The notes under the pieces are model-generated. The model did no database searches, had not been told where the DNA came from, and saw only the letters and a program-made list of their open reading frames with translations. Below, in pieces: positions 31,975 to 43,230 of a stretch of 64,000 nt of DNA. Position 1 is the first letter of the stretch; the number at the start of each line of letters is the position of its first letter. The translations under genes and the position numbers were made by a program. Origin of the DNA: Heligmosomoides polygyrus polygyrus. Taxonomy: Eukaryota > Nematoda > Chromadorea > Rhabditida > Heligmosomidae. Where the stretch lies: contig OX377205.1 in assembly GCA_947396885.1 (NCBI GenBank), positions 58,128,969 through 58,192,968 of the forward strand, in the 5' to 3' direction.

Positions 31975-32345
31975 GTCGAAAAAATTCGTTAGCCTAAACT
32001 TCGCCCTCTGGGGTTACTTGGGGTGCTGATGGCGAATCTGACATCTATTTTCAAAATTTCGCTCGATTATGGTTTGCGGTAGCGGCAGAAATTACTCACT
32101 CGCACCGCCTCCTACCGTATTCCACTGTAGTATCTAAAACGACTGTCAGATTCGTGACCAGTACCCAAGCAACACCCATAGAGGAAAATTGGGCAAGATC
32201 CTTGAACATGATCTCAACAGCATTAGTCATCCGTACCTACCATAATCGGCCGAAATTTCAAAAACGGATGTCAAACTCGTGGTTGACACCCCATATAGAA
32301 CCCTTGGGCGAAGTTGGGGTAAAAAAATATTTTTGGACACCTTTT
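31975..32345. repeat. Dispersed GATTCGTGATCA repeat, three units
   Basis: Units contain GGTGCTGATGGCGAATCTGAC, CAGATTCGTGACCAGTACCC and AAACTCGTGGTTGACACCCC, about 125 bp apart, with GTCATCCGTACCTACC in the middle. Same family as at 10918-11145, which also has tandem units. Confidence 0.6.
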
Positions 32346-32399
32346 CTGCAAGTGATAGCCACTCGTCCTCGGCAAGTAGTACATGTAACGATAAAACCC

Positions 32400-32835
32400 G
32401 TCGAAAAATTCTGAGGGAGCAGGATAGATGTTGGAAATGTTTCTCAGATAATCACAACAGCTTTGAATGCCAACAGCTAGATTGTATGCAGTGCGAGCAA
32501 CACCACGACTTATCCTTATGTTCAGAATGGAATCCGGACCTTCAGTAAATCCTGAAAATTAGGACTATAGTCAGGATTGCCGCAATGCAAATGCGACCTA
32601 TCCTTATAATGCCGAAACGTACACGGTAGTTCACCAATTTCCTATGGTACACAATGGAGACACCACTTCACAGCTGGTCCTAGTGACAGCTGAGGGCAAC
32701 ATTTGGAACCACAGAAAGGAAACGTACCAGAACGCTCTCTTTTTCTATGATTCCGGGACACAAAAAACTCTTATTGAAGAGTCATTGGCCAGAGATCTCG
32801 GTCCACCCTTGGAAGCCACGGAATTATGTACAACC
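32400..32835 (+). pseudogene. BEL/Pao relic: zinc knuckle and protease
   Basis: Plus strand. Cysteine-rich CWKCFSDNHNSFECQQLDC and CMQCEQHHDLSLC (32430-32525) look like BEL gag zinc fingers. After stops, FFYDSGTQKTLIEESLARDL (32735-32800) looks like a BEL aspartic protease with D-S-G. It stops at TELCTT, where a short hairpin element begins (32836). It differs from the full BEL element at 45286-59957. Confidence 0.7.
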
Positions 32836-32993
32836 AGACGTTCAGCGGCCTACTGGCCGCCAAACGTCTGGTTGGGGGCTTCGCCCCCAAACCCGTAGAA
32901 TAGGACGCCCCGACCGTCTTCTTGCCCACTCTAGGCCTTTCCTCATCCATGAGAGTAAAAAACCGGTATTGCTATATAGAATATATAGTGGGA
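32836..32993 (-). mobile_element. Short Helitron-like element with double hairpin
   Basis: The hairpin CCAGACGTTCAGCGGCC paired with GGCCGCCAAACGTCTGG (32838-32874) is followed by GGGGGCTTCGCCCCC, a stem closed by TTCG. On the minus strand these hairpins form the 3' end of a unit that starts near 32993 with TCCCACTATATATTC. The same hairpin pair ends the element at 45469-47070, in the opposite orientation. Non-autonomous, about 160 bp. Confidence 0.55.
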
Positions 32994-33145
32994 TACGGTA
33001 GGACAGAATCTTCAAAACTGCTCCTATGGGGCCTACCCACCCTCCATCGCACGTCCACGATTCATTCTCTGAAGTACTCGTGGCGTAAATAGCGAGGAAC
33101 ACCTAGAGAGCCTTACTCCGAAGTGCTTATTCTGCGGAAACACAA

Positions 33146-34710
33146 ATTTATTTATTTATTTATTCTGTACGTGGACAGCCACGCGATACAATTAAGAAAT
33201 ACAGTTAGACCAAATACAAATCAATACACAACAGCGGTAAATTCGATAAGTGAATTTAGTTTATACAACAAAGCAAAAACATCAAAAACAACAGCAAACT
33301 ATAAAGTTTCCTGGAGATACCTGTCAGCTAGTTTTTTGAATTGCCTTAGACTGCTTGGTAGGTTATATTTCTTGGAAAGCTTCAGAAATTCAACACCCGC
33401 TCGATTAGTGAAAATGAGGATCTTACATTAGTTTTAGCAGTGGGAACTTGGATTTTCCATTGGCCACCCCTTGTGTTAGAAGGAGAGACCGAATAGAACT
33501 CCTGAAGAGGAAGGCGTACCATACCATTTATCAACTTATAAATCATGACTAAGTCATATTTTTTCTACGATACGAGAGAGTACGTAGGTTAAAGATCTTA
33601 TTTCTCTGTGATGCTGAAGGTATGGTGTTGTAATTATATCCGTGAATTCTTATCCAAAGCTTCCTTGTGAAGCTGTTTTGCACTGACTCAAGTCTAGCTA
33701 CTTCACGTCTACATTTAGGACTGAAAACAGTGCTACCATACTCTAGAAAAGGCCTAACGTACGATTTGTAAGCTAACACCAAATGCTCAACTGAGTTTGT
33801 TCGCAGTGATTTATATAAGCTGTGAACGATTCGTTCAGCCTTTTTTGCTGCAAGATCACAGTGTTCCTTAAATGAAAGACTTGCATCTAATGTAAAACCC
33901 AAGTCCCGCAAACTGACAGCATTGCTAAGCTGAAGATCGCCGAGATAGTAGCTGTTCCTGTTACCATGTTGCCCAAGATGAAGTACATGTGACTTTTGCG
34001 CAGATAACGGCAGTTCCCAGTTTGCTGACCAATCAGCAATAGCGTTTATTGCGGATTGAAGAGCAATGTGGTCATTCGCACCGCTCACATTCTTGTAAAT
34101 CTTTATATCATCAGCAAACATTTTACATGTGACACCAAATTGAGTGACCAAGGAAGGAATTTCCGAGGTATACACAGAAAAAAGGATTGGAGATAAAACA
34201 CCTCCCTGAGGAACTCCACTGGTCACAGGAAAGGATTCTGAGAAAGATTCATTAATCCTCACCTGGAACGACCTGCCAGTTATGAAATTTTTTATCCAAT
34301 TAGTTACCCTGGGATGAACACCTAGCTCTATAAGTTTAGCAACAAGTCGTTGGAAAGGAACTTTGTCAAAAGCTTTCATAAAATCAAAATATATTACGTC
34401 GACATCAGTTTTGTGCTCAAGAGCCTGTGTCCAGTCATTCAGAGTTGATAACATCAACGTTTCAGTGGATCTGCCGGTTCGAAAACCGTGTTGATCATTG
34501 GGGATTAGCGCATCTGACTCAAGAAAGGATACAAGAGAAGATTTGACTTTTCTTTCAAACAATATGGAGAAAACTGAGGTAATACTAATAGGACGATAGT
34601 TAGACACAAGGTGATGGGGGGTTTTCTTGGGAATCGGTGTAAGAAATGCATGTTTCCAAATGCAAATGAAATCTATTGGTATTGGTAGATCGATGCAGTT
34701 CACAGTCCGA
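33146..34710 (-). mobile_element. CR1-type LINE, 5'-truncated, long RT frame
   Basis: An open frame at 33549-34703 (384 aa, minus) encodes YRPISITSVFSILFERKVKS, DQHGFRTGRSTETLML, DVIYFDFMKAFDKVPF, GVPQGGVLSPILFSVYTSEI and TCKMFADDIKIYK. Motif A (FDFMKAFD) and the active site FADD are intact. It continues through the thumb to YVRPFLEYGSTVFSP. The style is that of CR1/jockey-group LINEs, without a C-terminal RNase H. The 3' end is an ATTT repeat (33146-33165). The endonuclease is lost at the truncated 5' side near 34710. It is the best-preserved RT frame in the window. Confidence 0.87.
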
Positions 34711-34779
34711 CGGGAATAACATTACTCCGACTTCCTTTAAGGCTGGTCACTCCTGTTGAGGTCCCCGGGCATCTCGCCC

Positions 34780-35110
34780 CCCCCCCCCGCGACCGCAGTC
34801 TCAGCGCACGAGCCCTGTTTTGTTTCGCGTCTGGTGAATCGCCACACCCCGGAGTCTTTTCCCTAGTCCAATCTCGCAACCGCTGTCGCTTCAGCGTTGA
34901 CACTCAGTGTCAGCGCTGCAAGCGTCAGCTTCACGGAATGAGCTCGGTCATTCCGTGAAGCTGACGCTATCGCTCCTGAGAGATAACATAAGTAAGATAG
35001 GAAAGCCCTTTCCTTAACCAAACCAGCCAACCGATCAGCTGAGCGATGGTTGGCAGTGGTACAATGCCGACACCAGAGAAAGAAAGAACGAATGCCTCTC
35101 ATCGCAAACA
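34780..35110. repeat. GC-rich segment with perfect 21-bp stem hairpin
   Basis: AGCGTCAGCTTCACGGAATGA (34921-34941) is followed by the loop GCTCGG and then the exact inverse (34948-34968). Just upstream is TGACACTCAGTGTCA, another palindrome, and a C run at 34780-34790. The hairpin could be a foldback remnant. No family was recognised. Confidence 0.6.
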
Positions 35111-35114
35111 TGTC

Positions 35115-36570
35115 CTGAGCCTGAGAGTGACGCCCCGCCCCGTGTTTGACGCACTGCAGCCACTAAGCACTAAGAATCAAGTAGTACACACTCGTTGTTA
35201 CCCGAAGGCTTTAAAAAACCATCTGAAAATCTCACGGATGCTGTGCAAAGTCTTATCTGTGGCACGTCTTCTGGACCCGGATACACACTGGATAGCGTCT
35301 GTAACACATTTGCTGAGTCCCGGTGCATATGTCACGACGTCTGCGACACGTCTTTTGCATCCCGACACAGCTAACACGACGTCTGTAGCACATTTTCTGA
35401 CGGCACGTTGGACGACACAGAGAAAATACTGGTCCCCTTATTGGTCCCTTTCACTGATCCCTTCACTAGTCCCTTTTACTGGTCCCCCTTTAATGGTTCT
35501 ATTACTGGACCCTTTACTGAACCCCCTTTAATGGTCTTCCCTTTAATGGCTCCCTTACTGATCCCCTCTTGACTGGTAGTTCACTGCTACCTCATTTATT
35601 GGTCTCCCTTCACTGGACCTCCCATCTTCACCGTTCCGCTTTACAGGTCCCCCTTCACTGGACCCTCTCCCCCTCCTTCACACCTTCACAGGTCCCACCC
35701 TCACTGGTCTCCCATTACTGGTCCCTCTTCACTGGTTCCCCTCTATTGTCTGCCCTTTTCCGGTTCACCCTGCACTGCCCCCCCCCCCCCCCCTCCCCTT
35801 CGTCGGTCCCCACTACTGCTCCCACCTTCACTGGACCTCCCTTTACTGGTCCCCTCTTCACTCTTCGCTGTTCCCCCTATCCTTCACCGATCCCATTGCT
35901 GGTCCCACCCTCACTGGTCCCCCTTTTATTCGTCAATTCTTTTCCGGTCTCCCTTCACTGGTCCCCATTAATGGTTCCTTCCTTAACGGTCCCCCCTTCA
36001 CCTGGTCCCTTCTTCACTGGTCAACCATCTACCGTTCCCCCTTTCCTGGACCCCTCTCCCCTCCTTCACCGGTCCTCCCTTCACTGGACCCCTCCCTCAC
36101 CGGCCCCCATTGCTGGTCCCACTTTCACTGGTCCCTCCTTTATTGGTCAACCTTTTGCCGGCCGCTATTGGACACCATTCTTAACCGGTCCCCCATTAGC
36201 AGTCCCACCTTCACTGGTAACACGTCGTGTGAATCCGGAACCCCTGGCGCAACATCGGTGACACCTCTTCTGAACCCGGGCGCCTGTTGAACAATGTCGG
36301 TGAAATATCTTCCCAAGCCGCACGTGCTTTGCGCGACATCGTTGACACGTCGTGTGAATCGGGAATCCCTGGCGCGACATCGGTGACACGTCATCTGAAT
36401 CTGGAAGGCCTTTCGCGACATTGGTGACACCTCCTCTGAACCGGCGCCTGTTGAGCAATGTCGGTAAAATGTCTTCTCAAGCCGGACTTGCTTTGCGCGA
36501 CATCGTTGATACGTGATGTGAATCGGGAACCCCTGGCGCGACATCGGTGACGTCGTCTTAATGTAATCAT
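35115..36570 (-). repeat. Satellite array: 42-bp units around 17-bp CACTGGTCCC repeats
   Basis: Outer parts (35115-35420 and 36230-36560) are degenerate units of about 42 bp with ACATCGGTGACACGTCNTCT and GAATCCGG. The middle (35430-36230) is dozens of 15-18 bp units, CCCNTTCACTGGT. A C run lies at 35778-35793. The same arrangement, in the opposite orientation, fills the Helitron-like element at 45469-47070. Long open frames here (35046-36261) are repeat artefacts. Confidence 0.7.
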
Positions 36571-36673
36571 AAATGTTCAACACCAATGATACACAGGTAC
36601 AAAGTGCATGACACCAGTGCAAGTGCACCACTGGGTACCTTATGGGTAGCGTATAAAGGCTACAGGCTCCTCA

Positions 36674-37087
36674 TTGTCTATTTCCATACATGGACCAAAG
36701 GCCTCGGGAAAACCATCCTGCTCGGATTTTCAAAAGAGACCTCGTTGTGACGTCGGAGGTGGTTCAAATGAGAAGCGAGGTGTGCGGATTCCGCAAATCA
36801 ATCGTAAGCTAAACGGCATCGATACACTCTTTACCTCATGTCTGCCTATCACCTGGAATGAGAGGTCTGCTGAAGGTTTTCAAGAACCTAACACCAACAA
36901 TGTCCTGTCCGCCGACGGTCGAGTGTTGATCCACCTGCTCACGCTGAAGTGTGGCCCACCTTTAGACAAGGAATCTTCGAGGGAAGAAATCAAGCTGGCC
37001 GAACGGATTGCCAGCATACTCAAGGACTTCGAAGCACGTCAACTTGAAGTTGACGAAGACGAAGAGCTGGTCCGCAAGATGAACTGA
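36674..37087 (+). CDS. Unrecognised open frame, possibly captured gene fragment
   Basis: The 138-codon frame has balanced composition unlike the flanking satellites. It contains GVRIPQINRKLNGIDTLF, TSCLPITWNERSAEGF and ADGRVLIHLLTLKCGPP, and ends acidic (EARQLEVDEDEELVRKMN) with TGA at 37085. The frame has no convincing ATG at its beginning and may be the 3' part of a gene. It sits between two Helitron-like repeat blocks, which often carry gene pieces. No family was identified. Confidence 0.4.
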   Translation: MSISIHGPKASGKPSCSDFQKRPRCDVGGGSNEKRGVRIPQINRKLNGIDTLFTSCLPITWNERSAEGFQEPNTNNVLSADGRVLIHLLTLKCGPPLDKESSREEIKLAERIASILKDFEARQLEVDEDEELVRKMN

Positions 37088-37089
37088 TG

Positions 37090-37745
37090 GACGTGGAGAG
37101 GCAAGCAAGCAGTGGACATATGACGTTTCGGGTGGAACAATTTCACTCCCACGTCATTGTGCACGACTTTCCTTTCGACCTGCAAAAAAGGGACAACATC
37201 CTGAAGGTATGTGTCGAAGCTGCGGGTAGCTGCGGGTAGCTAAAGGAGGACGAACTTGCTATAATGACATTGAAGGTGGTGACGATGGTGTACCTGTGAG
37301 GAGCCTGTAGCTTTTATACGCTGTCCGTGTTGTGACCTATGCTTCTGTTTCACTCTCACTTTTTTCACTTTGTGCCTGTGCATTGCACACGGTGTACAAG
37401 ACCCACGAATTCTATTGTAACTACAAGGACCCCCTACTCCTTGTGTTTAACGACTTGGCAAGAAATAAACACATTTTTATACTAATCGAGAGGTGGGGTT
37501 CCCCCTATATGACTCGCCCTCTCCTTTCAGATGTACGCTTGTCCTTGTCAGATTGCCTACACACAATTCGGCCACTTTGAACGACGCGCGAATCAAAACA
37601 TCGTTCCTATCGTAAAGTCACACTTCCCTGGTTTTCGAAGAGAAGTGCCACCAACTTGTTAAGAAATTGATAAAGAATATTCGAATATTCGAAATTCGAA
37701 ACCTTCGAATATTCGAATAAACGAACATTTGAATATTGGCCTCTT
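37090..37745. other. No gene recognised; AT-rich palindromes at the right
   Basis: A near-direct duplication of AGCTGCGGGT lies at 37219-37238. At 37672-37745 are overlapping TTCGAATATTCGAA words similar to those in the foldback MITE at 5169. CCCCCTACTCCTTGTGTTTA at 37430 recurs near 38137 as CTCCCTACTCCTTGGGTTTA, so part of this is a diverged repeat. Confidence 0.45.
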
Positions 37746-37747
37746 TC

Positions 37748-38160
37748 GAATATCCTACTATATATAAAAAGAGTAAGCGATTGTGTCTGTCCTTCCGTCT
37801 GTCCTTCCGCCTGTCCGTCCGTCTGTCCGTCCGTCTGTCCATCCGTCTGTCCATCTTGCCTTTCGTAAACGTCGAGTTGTAGCCATCCGGGTTCAGGCGA
37901 GGTACGTCGTGTTGAGAGGGGTCAGAAGACGTGTCGCCGATGTCACGCAAAGGGCGTCCGAGTTCCGAACATGTGTCATCGACGTCGCACGTCGTACCTG
38001 TGTATCACTGGTGCTAAACATTGGCCCCCCTCGAACGAGTGAACCCTCTACCCACTTGCGCTCCGAGCCACTGGCTGCAGACGCATCACGGGCGTACAGA
38101 CTTCCAAACGAGTGCTGCGCCGTATCCCATTGTGACTCCCTACTCCTTGGGTTTAGCCAC
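37748..38160 (+). mobile_element. Helitron-like 5' end with GTCC repeat
   Basis: Begins TCCTACTATATATAAAAAGA, then GCGATTGTGTCTGTCC, then about 70 bp of CCGTCTGTCCGT-type repeats (37781-37856), then 42-bp satellite units (GTCGCCGATGTCACGCAAAG). The start matches 45505 almost exactly. A TC start and TATA-rich 5' end fit Helitron-type elements. The 3' end is not defined. Confidence 0.55.
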
Positions 38161-39590
38161 GGGCAAAAATAAACACATTTTCAAACCAATTGAGGGGTGA
38201 GGATTCTCCCTGTTTGACTCACTCCCCCGTTCAGACATACGCTTCAGACCCTTCCCTTGTAAGTAGAACATTCTTAATGGATAACAAGTTTAGAGACAGC
38301 AATCAAATGCTGTCCGATACAACTCCCATATATACATATATATGGTGGGATATATACATATGTATATGTAAGCGGACACGTGATGATTTGTTGCTCATAT
38401 CGAATGCGTTTTGTTTGACGCCTCATGATCTTTATTTCCTTTGGCCTGCCAGAATATCGTTCTCGTCGATGATCCCAACATGTTCCTCTTATCGCCCCGC
38501 CCGTTACAGGTTGCGGAGGCGACCTGTAACTGTTGATAGGGTGCTCCTCTCCTGCTCACCACAGCCCCTCTCCACTCCTCCTTCCCCTTCCACCTTCTCC
38601 CCCTCATCATAACCGCTGCTAGGCTACATCTCCCATATACGTATTCTGCTCCTCTCCTGTCACCACAGTAAACGTACTAAATCATCTATTAAGTCTTCTC
38701 CTTCTCTTCTTTGTTATAAAAGCCATGAACCACCTCTTCTTGGACACCAAGTCCTAAACGCCTCTACCACTCTATACGGCAGACATTGGCGGCTGTCACC
38801 CGTCAGTGATTCATGCCTCTGCTTTATGTAATAGGATAGTGCATGTTGTCTCTTTGCGTCATGCTCTAACCACAGATTTGGAGCTTCAAGGTAATCCCGC
38901 TGCGGAAATGCTCCTTTTAGCGGTTCAGTGGATTTTTTCTCGAATGCTCAACATATTCGCACCAACGGGACGACGCGTTTATGTCTCAAACTTGGGTAAT
39001 TAAACCGTTGTATTAGTTGTATAACGAAAAAAATTGTTGAAAATATACCGAGTGATGCAATGCAAGTAATGAGACAAAGGATTGCAGAATATGAACTGGC
39101 GGGAGGGAAAGTAGGAGTGGGAGTCGTCAGTGGGAAGCCAACTACGTCTGGTAACGATACAGAGTAAGTGAGACGAAAAATCGACCAACTACCGTAATCT
39201 GAAAATTAGAGCAGGAAGAGTTAGACGATCTGGGAAAGCTGTGAAAGGCTGGGCAAGCTAGAAGAACTTTAGGAGCTGGAAAAGCGGGGAAGAACGAAAG
39301 GACTGGACATATAGCAAAAGCTGTAAAAGCTAAAACAACTGGAGAAACTGGGTGAACTAAAAAGGCGACTGGCTATCGGCTGCTCCGACCGTGGCACTGC
39401 CATCGAGGCTCTCGCGGGTTCGCCCAGCATTGTTTTGGAATGTGCAGCGCGGCGCCCGCGAGAGTTCCGATTGCAGTCGGAGATAACGGGTTACAGAAAC
39501 AAAAGCTTGGTATTGACTGACTTTTTAGCATTAGATAAAAGAATAATTAAAATCGATCGCGAATAGTCGCGAAACTCCTTGATTTTCTTG
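38161..39590. other. Mixed repeats, no gene recognised
   Basis: 38200-38280 resembles the arms of the 10480-11645 inverted repeat. 38323-38370 is TATATACATATA-rich. 38500-38600 is TCC-rich. A short frame at 38806-39003 (LRHALTTDLELQGN, LLLAVQWIFSRMLN) ends in CTCAAACTTGGGTAATTAAA, a word also in the BEL LTRs (45380 and 54288). 39200-39360 is purine-rich with repeated AGCTGGAAAAG-like words. Confidence 0.4.
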
Positions 39591-39599
39591 GAAACCGCA

Positions 39600-40624
39600 T
39601 ATATAGTCTCATAATTCAGGACAAAAGGTCATTTCGAAGATAAATCATGATGTTGCAGTCAGTTGATGAGAGGTCTGGAGAATATGGCGGGTGAGGCAGA
39701 ACTTCAACCCTTAATTCGTTCAATTTTCGAATAGTGATTTGTGAAACATGTGGACGGGCGTTATCGTGCAAAATAATCGGGCCTCTTCTGTTGACCAATG
39801 CTGGCTGAAGTTGGCGCAATTTCCGGTGCATTTCGTCGATTTCCTTATGGTAAGAATCTGCTGTGATCGTTTGGCTTGGTGCCAAAAAGTTGTAATGGAT
39901 CACACCAGGCGCCGACCATTACACAGTGACCATTACCTTTCTTTGGTGGAGGTTCGCCTTTGGAAAATGCCTAGGCGGATCGACGGCGTCCAACCACTGT
40001 CCAGAATTTTCCTGTTATCATACAGAATCCATTTTCATCGTAAGTGATGATTCGATCCAAAAACGGGTCAACTTTGTTGCGTAAAAGTAGGGAGGAACAA
40101 ATCTCGAAACGTAACAATTTTTGCCGCTCACTCAACTCGTGCGGCACCCACATTTAGAGATTGTTCACCTTCCCACGGAGTCTTAAGGCATCCGCAACAG
40201 CAGTTTTACTGACATCGAGCTCCTCCGCGATCCCGCGAACTGTTTGGGATGGTCCAGCTTCCACGAATTCCTTCAACTCGTCATCCAGGATTGCGAGGGT
40301 GAAATCTCCGGGAAAATTTACTGAACAGTGCTTTCTCCAACACTGTCCACACTTATTTAATCTGTCGAGCTGTCTCGGCTGCGGATTGTCCCATTTCGAA
40401 GTTAAAATAAATGTCGCTCGAAATTGCTCCTTCGACATACTTCAATAAGCGCTTCAAGAACAGAAATATAAAACAACCATGAAATATAAATTAATTAGTC
40501 AATTAGTCGTGAAAAATTCTGTACAGAAAGTAGCATTAATGCGCAACGCAAGTTTAATTTTTACCTAATAATAGACCAATGAAAAATAGTAACAAAAACG
40601 CTGAGAACTTTCCGGACATCCTAA
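39600..40624 (-). pseudogene. mariner copy, frameshifted, left end lost
   Basis: Minus-strand pieces in order: MSKEQFRATF, RGIAEELDVSKTAVADAL (40154-40438), WVPHELSERQKLLRFEI and ITYDENGFCMI (39971-40153, first Asp present), PAPSQTI-like core, then IILHDNARPHVSQI and VLPHPPYSPDLSSTDCNIM (39616-39903). Second and third motifs are recognisable, with YSPDxxxTD. Stops separate the parts. The right terminus CCTAA (40624) directly abuts a TA shared with the next element. The inverted left end was not found. Confidence 0.83.
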
Positions 40625-40626
40625 TA

Positions 40627-41893
40627 CAGGATGCGCCATAAATATGGTCACTTTTTCGCGCGTCATTTTTTGTATTTGTTTGCGAACGTTTTTATGTTTC
40701 CATTGTTTCTTCGGATTATACGTGTCATCTTAACCGTATATAGTGTTTTTTGCATCTCCACACTGCTTCTATCAGAAATGGTAAAGCCTTGTTGTCAAAG
40801 AGGCGCAATCTTGGATCCGAGAAGGGCAGGACTTTCTGTTCCCAACATCGCTCGTCTGCTGAAGCTGCACAAGATGATAGTCTATCGCTGTGTGGAACGT
40901 AACTCTCTCGATGGTCGTTCCCGACCTGGCTGCCCGGTATCCGTAGCTACGAGCAGTCTTTGGAAAATCGTGAAAGAACAATTCAAGTGGAATCCAGGCC
41001 GCGGCATGAGATAGATGGCATCCGAGCTCAACGTATCGGCTACGACGATGAAGCGAGTTGCTAAGAATGAACTTGGACTATACCCCTACAAGTTCCGTCA
41101 ACTGCACGGACAAACGCCTGCACAGATGGAAGGAAGAAGAAAAAAATGTCCAAGACTCCTCGAGCGGCACGACCACTGCACGACGCTCTTCACTGATAAG
41201 AAACTTTTCTCAATTGAGCAGCATTTTGACCGCCGAAACTCGCGGTTATTGGCTGAAAGTGGTGAGGATGCAGACACCGTTAACAGAAACTCTCATGCAG
41301 CTTCCCTTATGATTTGGGCCGGAGTTTGCGCCACAAGATGGACACGATTGGTTTTCGTTGAAAAAGGAGCAAAGGTCAACACCAATGTCTACGTGAACGA
41401 CATTGTGATGAAGGAGTTGCTTCCCTAGGCTAAAGAACACTCTGGAAATACAACATGGACCTTTCAACAGAACGGGGCACCCGCCCATAAGTCCAAGAAG
41501 ACTCAGGAGTGGTGCGCAAGGAATCTTCCCAACTTCATCCCTGTTTCTGGATGGCCGAAAAACTCGTAAGATTTGAGTGTTATGGATTACTGCGTTGGTT
41601 CATTCTAGAGGGTGAAGCCTGCGCTAAAAGGCGCACTACGACTCGAGGATTGAAATCTTCACGGGAAAAAGCATGGAAGGAAATTCCGCAAGCAACCTTG
41701 CGTGCCGCCATTGAGTCCTACCCTAAGCGTCTGAAGGTTGTCATTCGTGCCAAGGAAGATCATATTGGATGATATCCATTTTGCGTGTTAAGTAGATTGT
41801 TAATAAATTGTTGAGGAAGTTTCGCTATTCTCTGACAAATTCCCCGTCAGTAATTCGCTATTTATTGAGTGACCATATTTATGGCGCACCCTG
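40627..41893 (+). mobile_element. Tc1/mariner-type transposon with 28-bp ends
   Basis: Ends are CAGGATGCGCCATAAATATG and, inversely, CAGGGTGCGCCATAAATATG, flanked by TA (40625-40626 and 41894-41895). The plus-strand transposase is in pieces: MVKPCCQRGAILDPRRAGLS, a helix-turn-helix, FTDKKLFSIEQHFDRRNSRL (first Asp), MIWAGVCATRWTRLVFVEKG, FQQNGAPAHKSKKTQEW (second Asp changed to Asn) and LRAAIESYPKRLKVVIRAKE at the end. Stops at about 41012 and 41426 and a lost Asp argue that it is dead. The family is an IS630-Tc1-mariner lineage other than the mariners above. Confidence 0.88.
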
Positions 41894-41919
41894 TATAAGG
41901 CTATCTTCTACAGTTACTT

Positions 41920-42000
41920 TTGAGATTCGACACGCATTCTACGGATGTCGTGGAGGCAATTTGAATGCGTATTTGGCCTAAAGAATGACTTGCGCTGGTG
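41920..42000. repeat. RTE 3' UTR-like fragment
   Basis: GACACGCATTCTACGGATGTCGTGGAGGCAATTTGAATG-like words match the region at 63035-63105 (ACGCATTCTACTTCTACGGG, GTCGTGGAGG), which lies downstream of the RTE frame at the right edge. It is thus a small orphan copy of that tail. Confidence 0.5.
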
Positions 42001-42229
42001 ACCGCTGCGAGATTGCACATGGTCAGGGAACACTCACATAAACACGGTTTCTGTGAGCATAGACCTAGGCGTGTGACAGAGCTCCGGGGCATGGCCGATT
42101 TAACTTGCCCCTTTTAAGATGCCTTGCAGGTGTGCAGTGTGCGCCAGCCCGCTCAGTACAGAAGTTATTGTTTTCTTTCTTCTTTTATAGTGGCACAGTG
42201 CATGAAGTCGCTTTTAACCGGATGCTGCT

Positions 42230-42960
42230 GACGATGTCAAAATATTTAAGGCCACCTGTGGTACTGCTCCAGATATTGTAATTCAGCAAGCGATAGACAA
42301 TGTTGCCCAATGGTCATCTTGCAACGGTCTCCCTCTGTCTTGCGAAAAGACTTGTATTATGAGCATTGGCAAGCATCCTAGAGTCCCCACATACACCCTG
42401 AATGGAATGGATCCCCTCTCAAGGTGGTTAATGAGGTCAAGGATTTGGGTCTTACTTATGATAGCAAGTTGTGCTTTGATTCTCACTATAAGGTCATAAT
42501 TAACAAGGGATTCCGTAGAGTTTACAACATTTTTCAGGCTCTTTACACTAAAGATCTTAATATCCTGCTCAAAGCTTATAAACTCTACATTCGTCCTATT
42601 CTTGAGACCAATACTACTGTCTTCAGTCCCTACAAGAAGAAGGACATTCTGGCGTTAGAAAGGGTCCAAAACTCTTTTACGTTACATGCTCGCTAATTGT
42701 GAAATTCCAAATTTTGGTGTTAGAAATGAATCGGTGGGTCTGCCCTCGCTGGAATGGAGAAGGAAAAGGTTTGACCTCTTAATTGTGTAAGATGTTTAAA
42801 GGCTTATCTAACTTACCTATTTCTCAGTTCTTTAACCAAGCCCCCTCCCTTACCAGAGGAGCAGATATAAATGCTACCGCTAATGCTAAATCTTTGGCCA
42901 AGTCAAAGTTTTTCAGTCTCAGAACTCGCTCTATGTAATTTCAATCGTGTTCTCCGCTCT
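42230..42960 (+). pseudogene. CR1-like LINE fragment
   Basis: Plus-strand translation gives NVAQWSSCNGLPLSCEKTCI, IGKHPRVPTYTLNG, VNEVKDLGLTYDSKLCFDSH, and KLYIRPILETNTTVFSPYKK with LERVQNSF. This is the same region as the thumb/C-terminal half of the CR1 frame at 33549-34703, but diverged. The catalytic part is absent and frames shift at about 42423. Confidence 0.75.
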
Positions 42961-43084
42961 GCCACTGGTCTCTTGGTTATGCCACCTTCAAGAAGCATGT
43001 CGCCAAGTTTATTGCTTAGTCTTTAGTTCTGTTTTATTTACCCTGCTTTACTTGTATTCATTTCTTTGTTTGTTGTTAGCAGAA

Positions 43085-43230
43085 TTATCGTTGGTCTCCA
43101 TGTCGTGCTCAGAAAATAATGTGCAAACGATTTGGAGCTTCAATAACTGCCAGAACAAGGGACTTGACAAATTCCTAATAGAAGCGGAAAGGCGCAGCGA
43201 TTGCTTGGTTGAGTGGATTTCGTCATGGAA
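43085..43230 (+). repeat. Partial SINE-like repeat, copy 6
   Basis: GTCGTGCTCAGAAAATAATG, GATTTGGAGCTTCAATAACT, GACAAATTCCTAATAGAAGC and GCTTGGTTGAGTGGATT match the upstream half and the A-box start of the tRNA-related family. The B box part is missing. Confidence 0.5.

Noticed and set aside
35046..36261. Long Pro/Ser-rich open frames (161 and 230 codons)
   Set aside because: They translate the 17-bp CACTGGTCCC and 42-bp satellite repeats.
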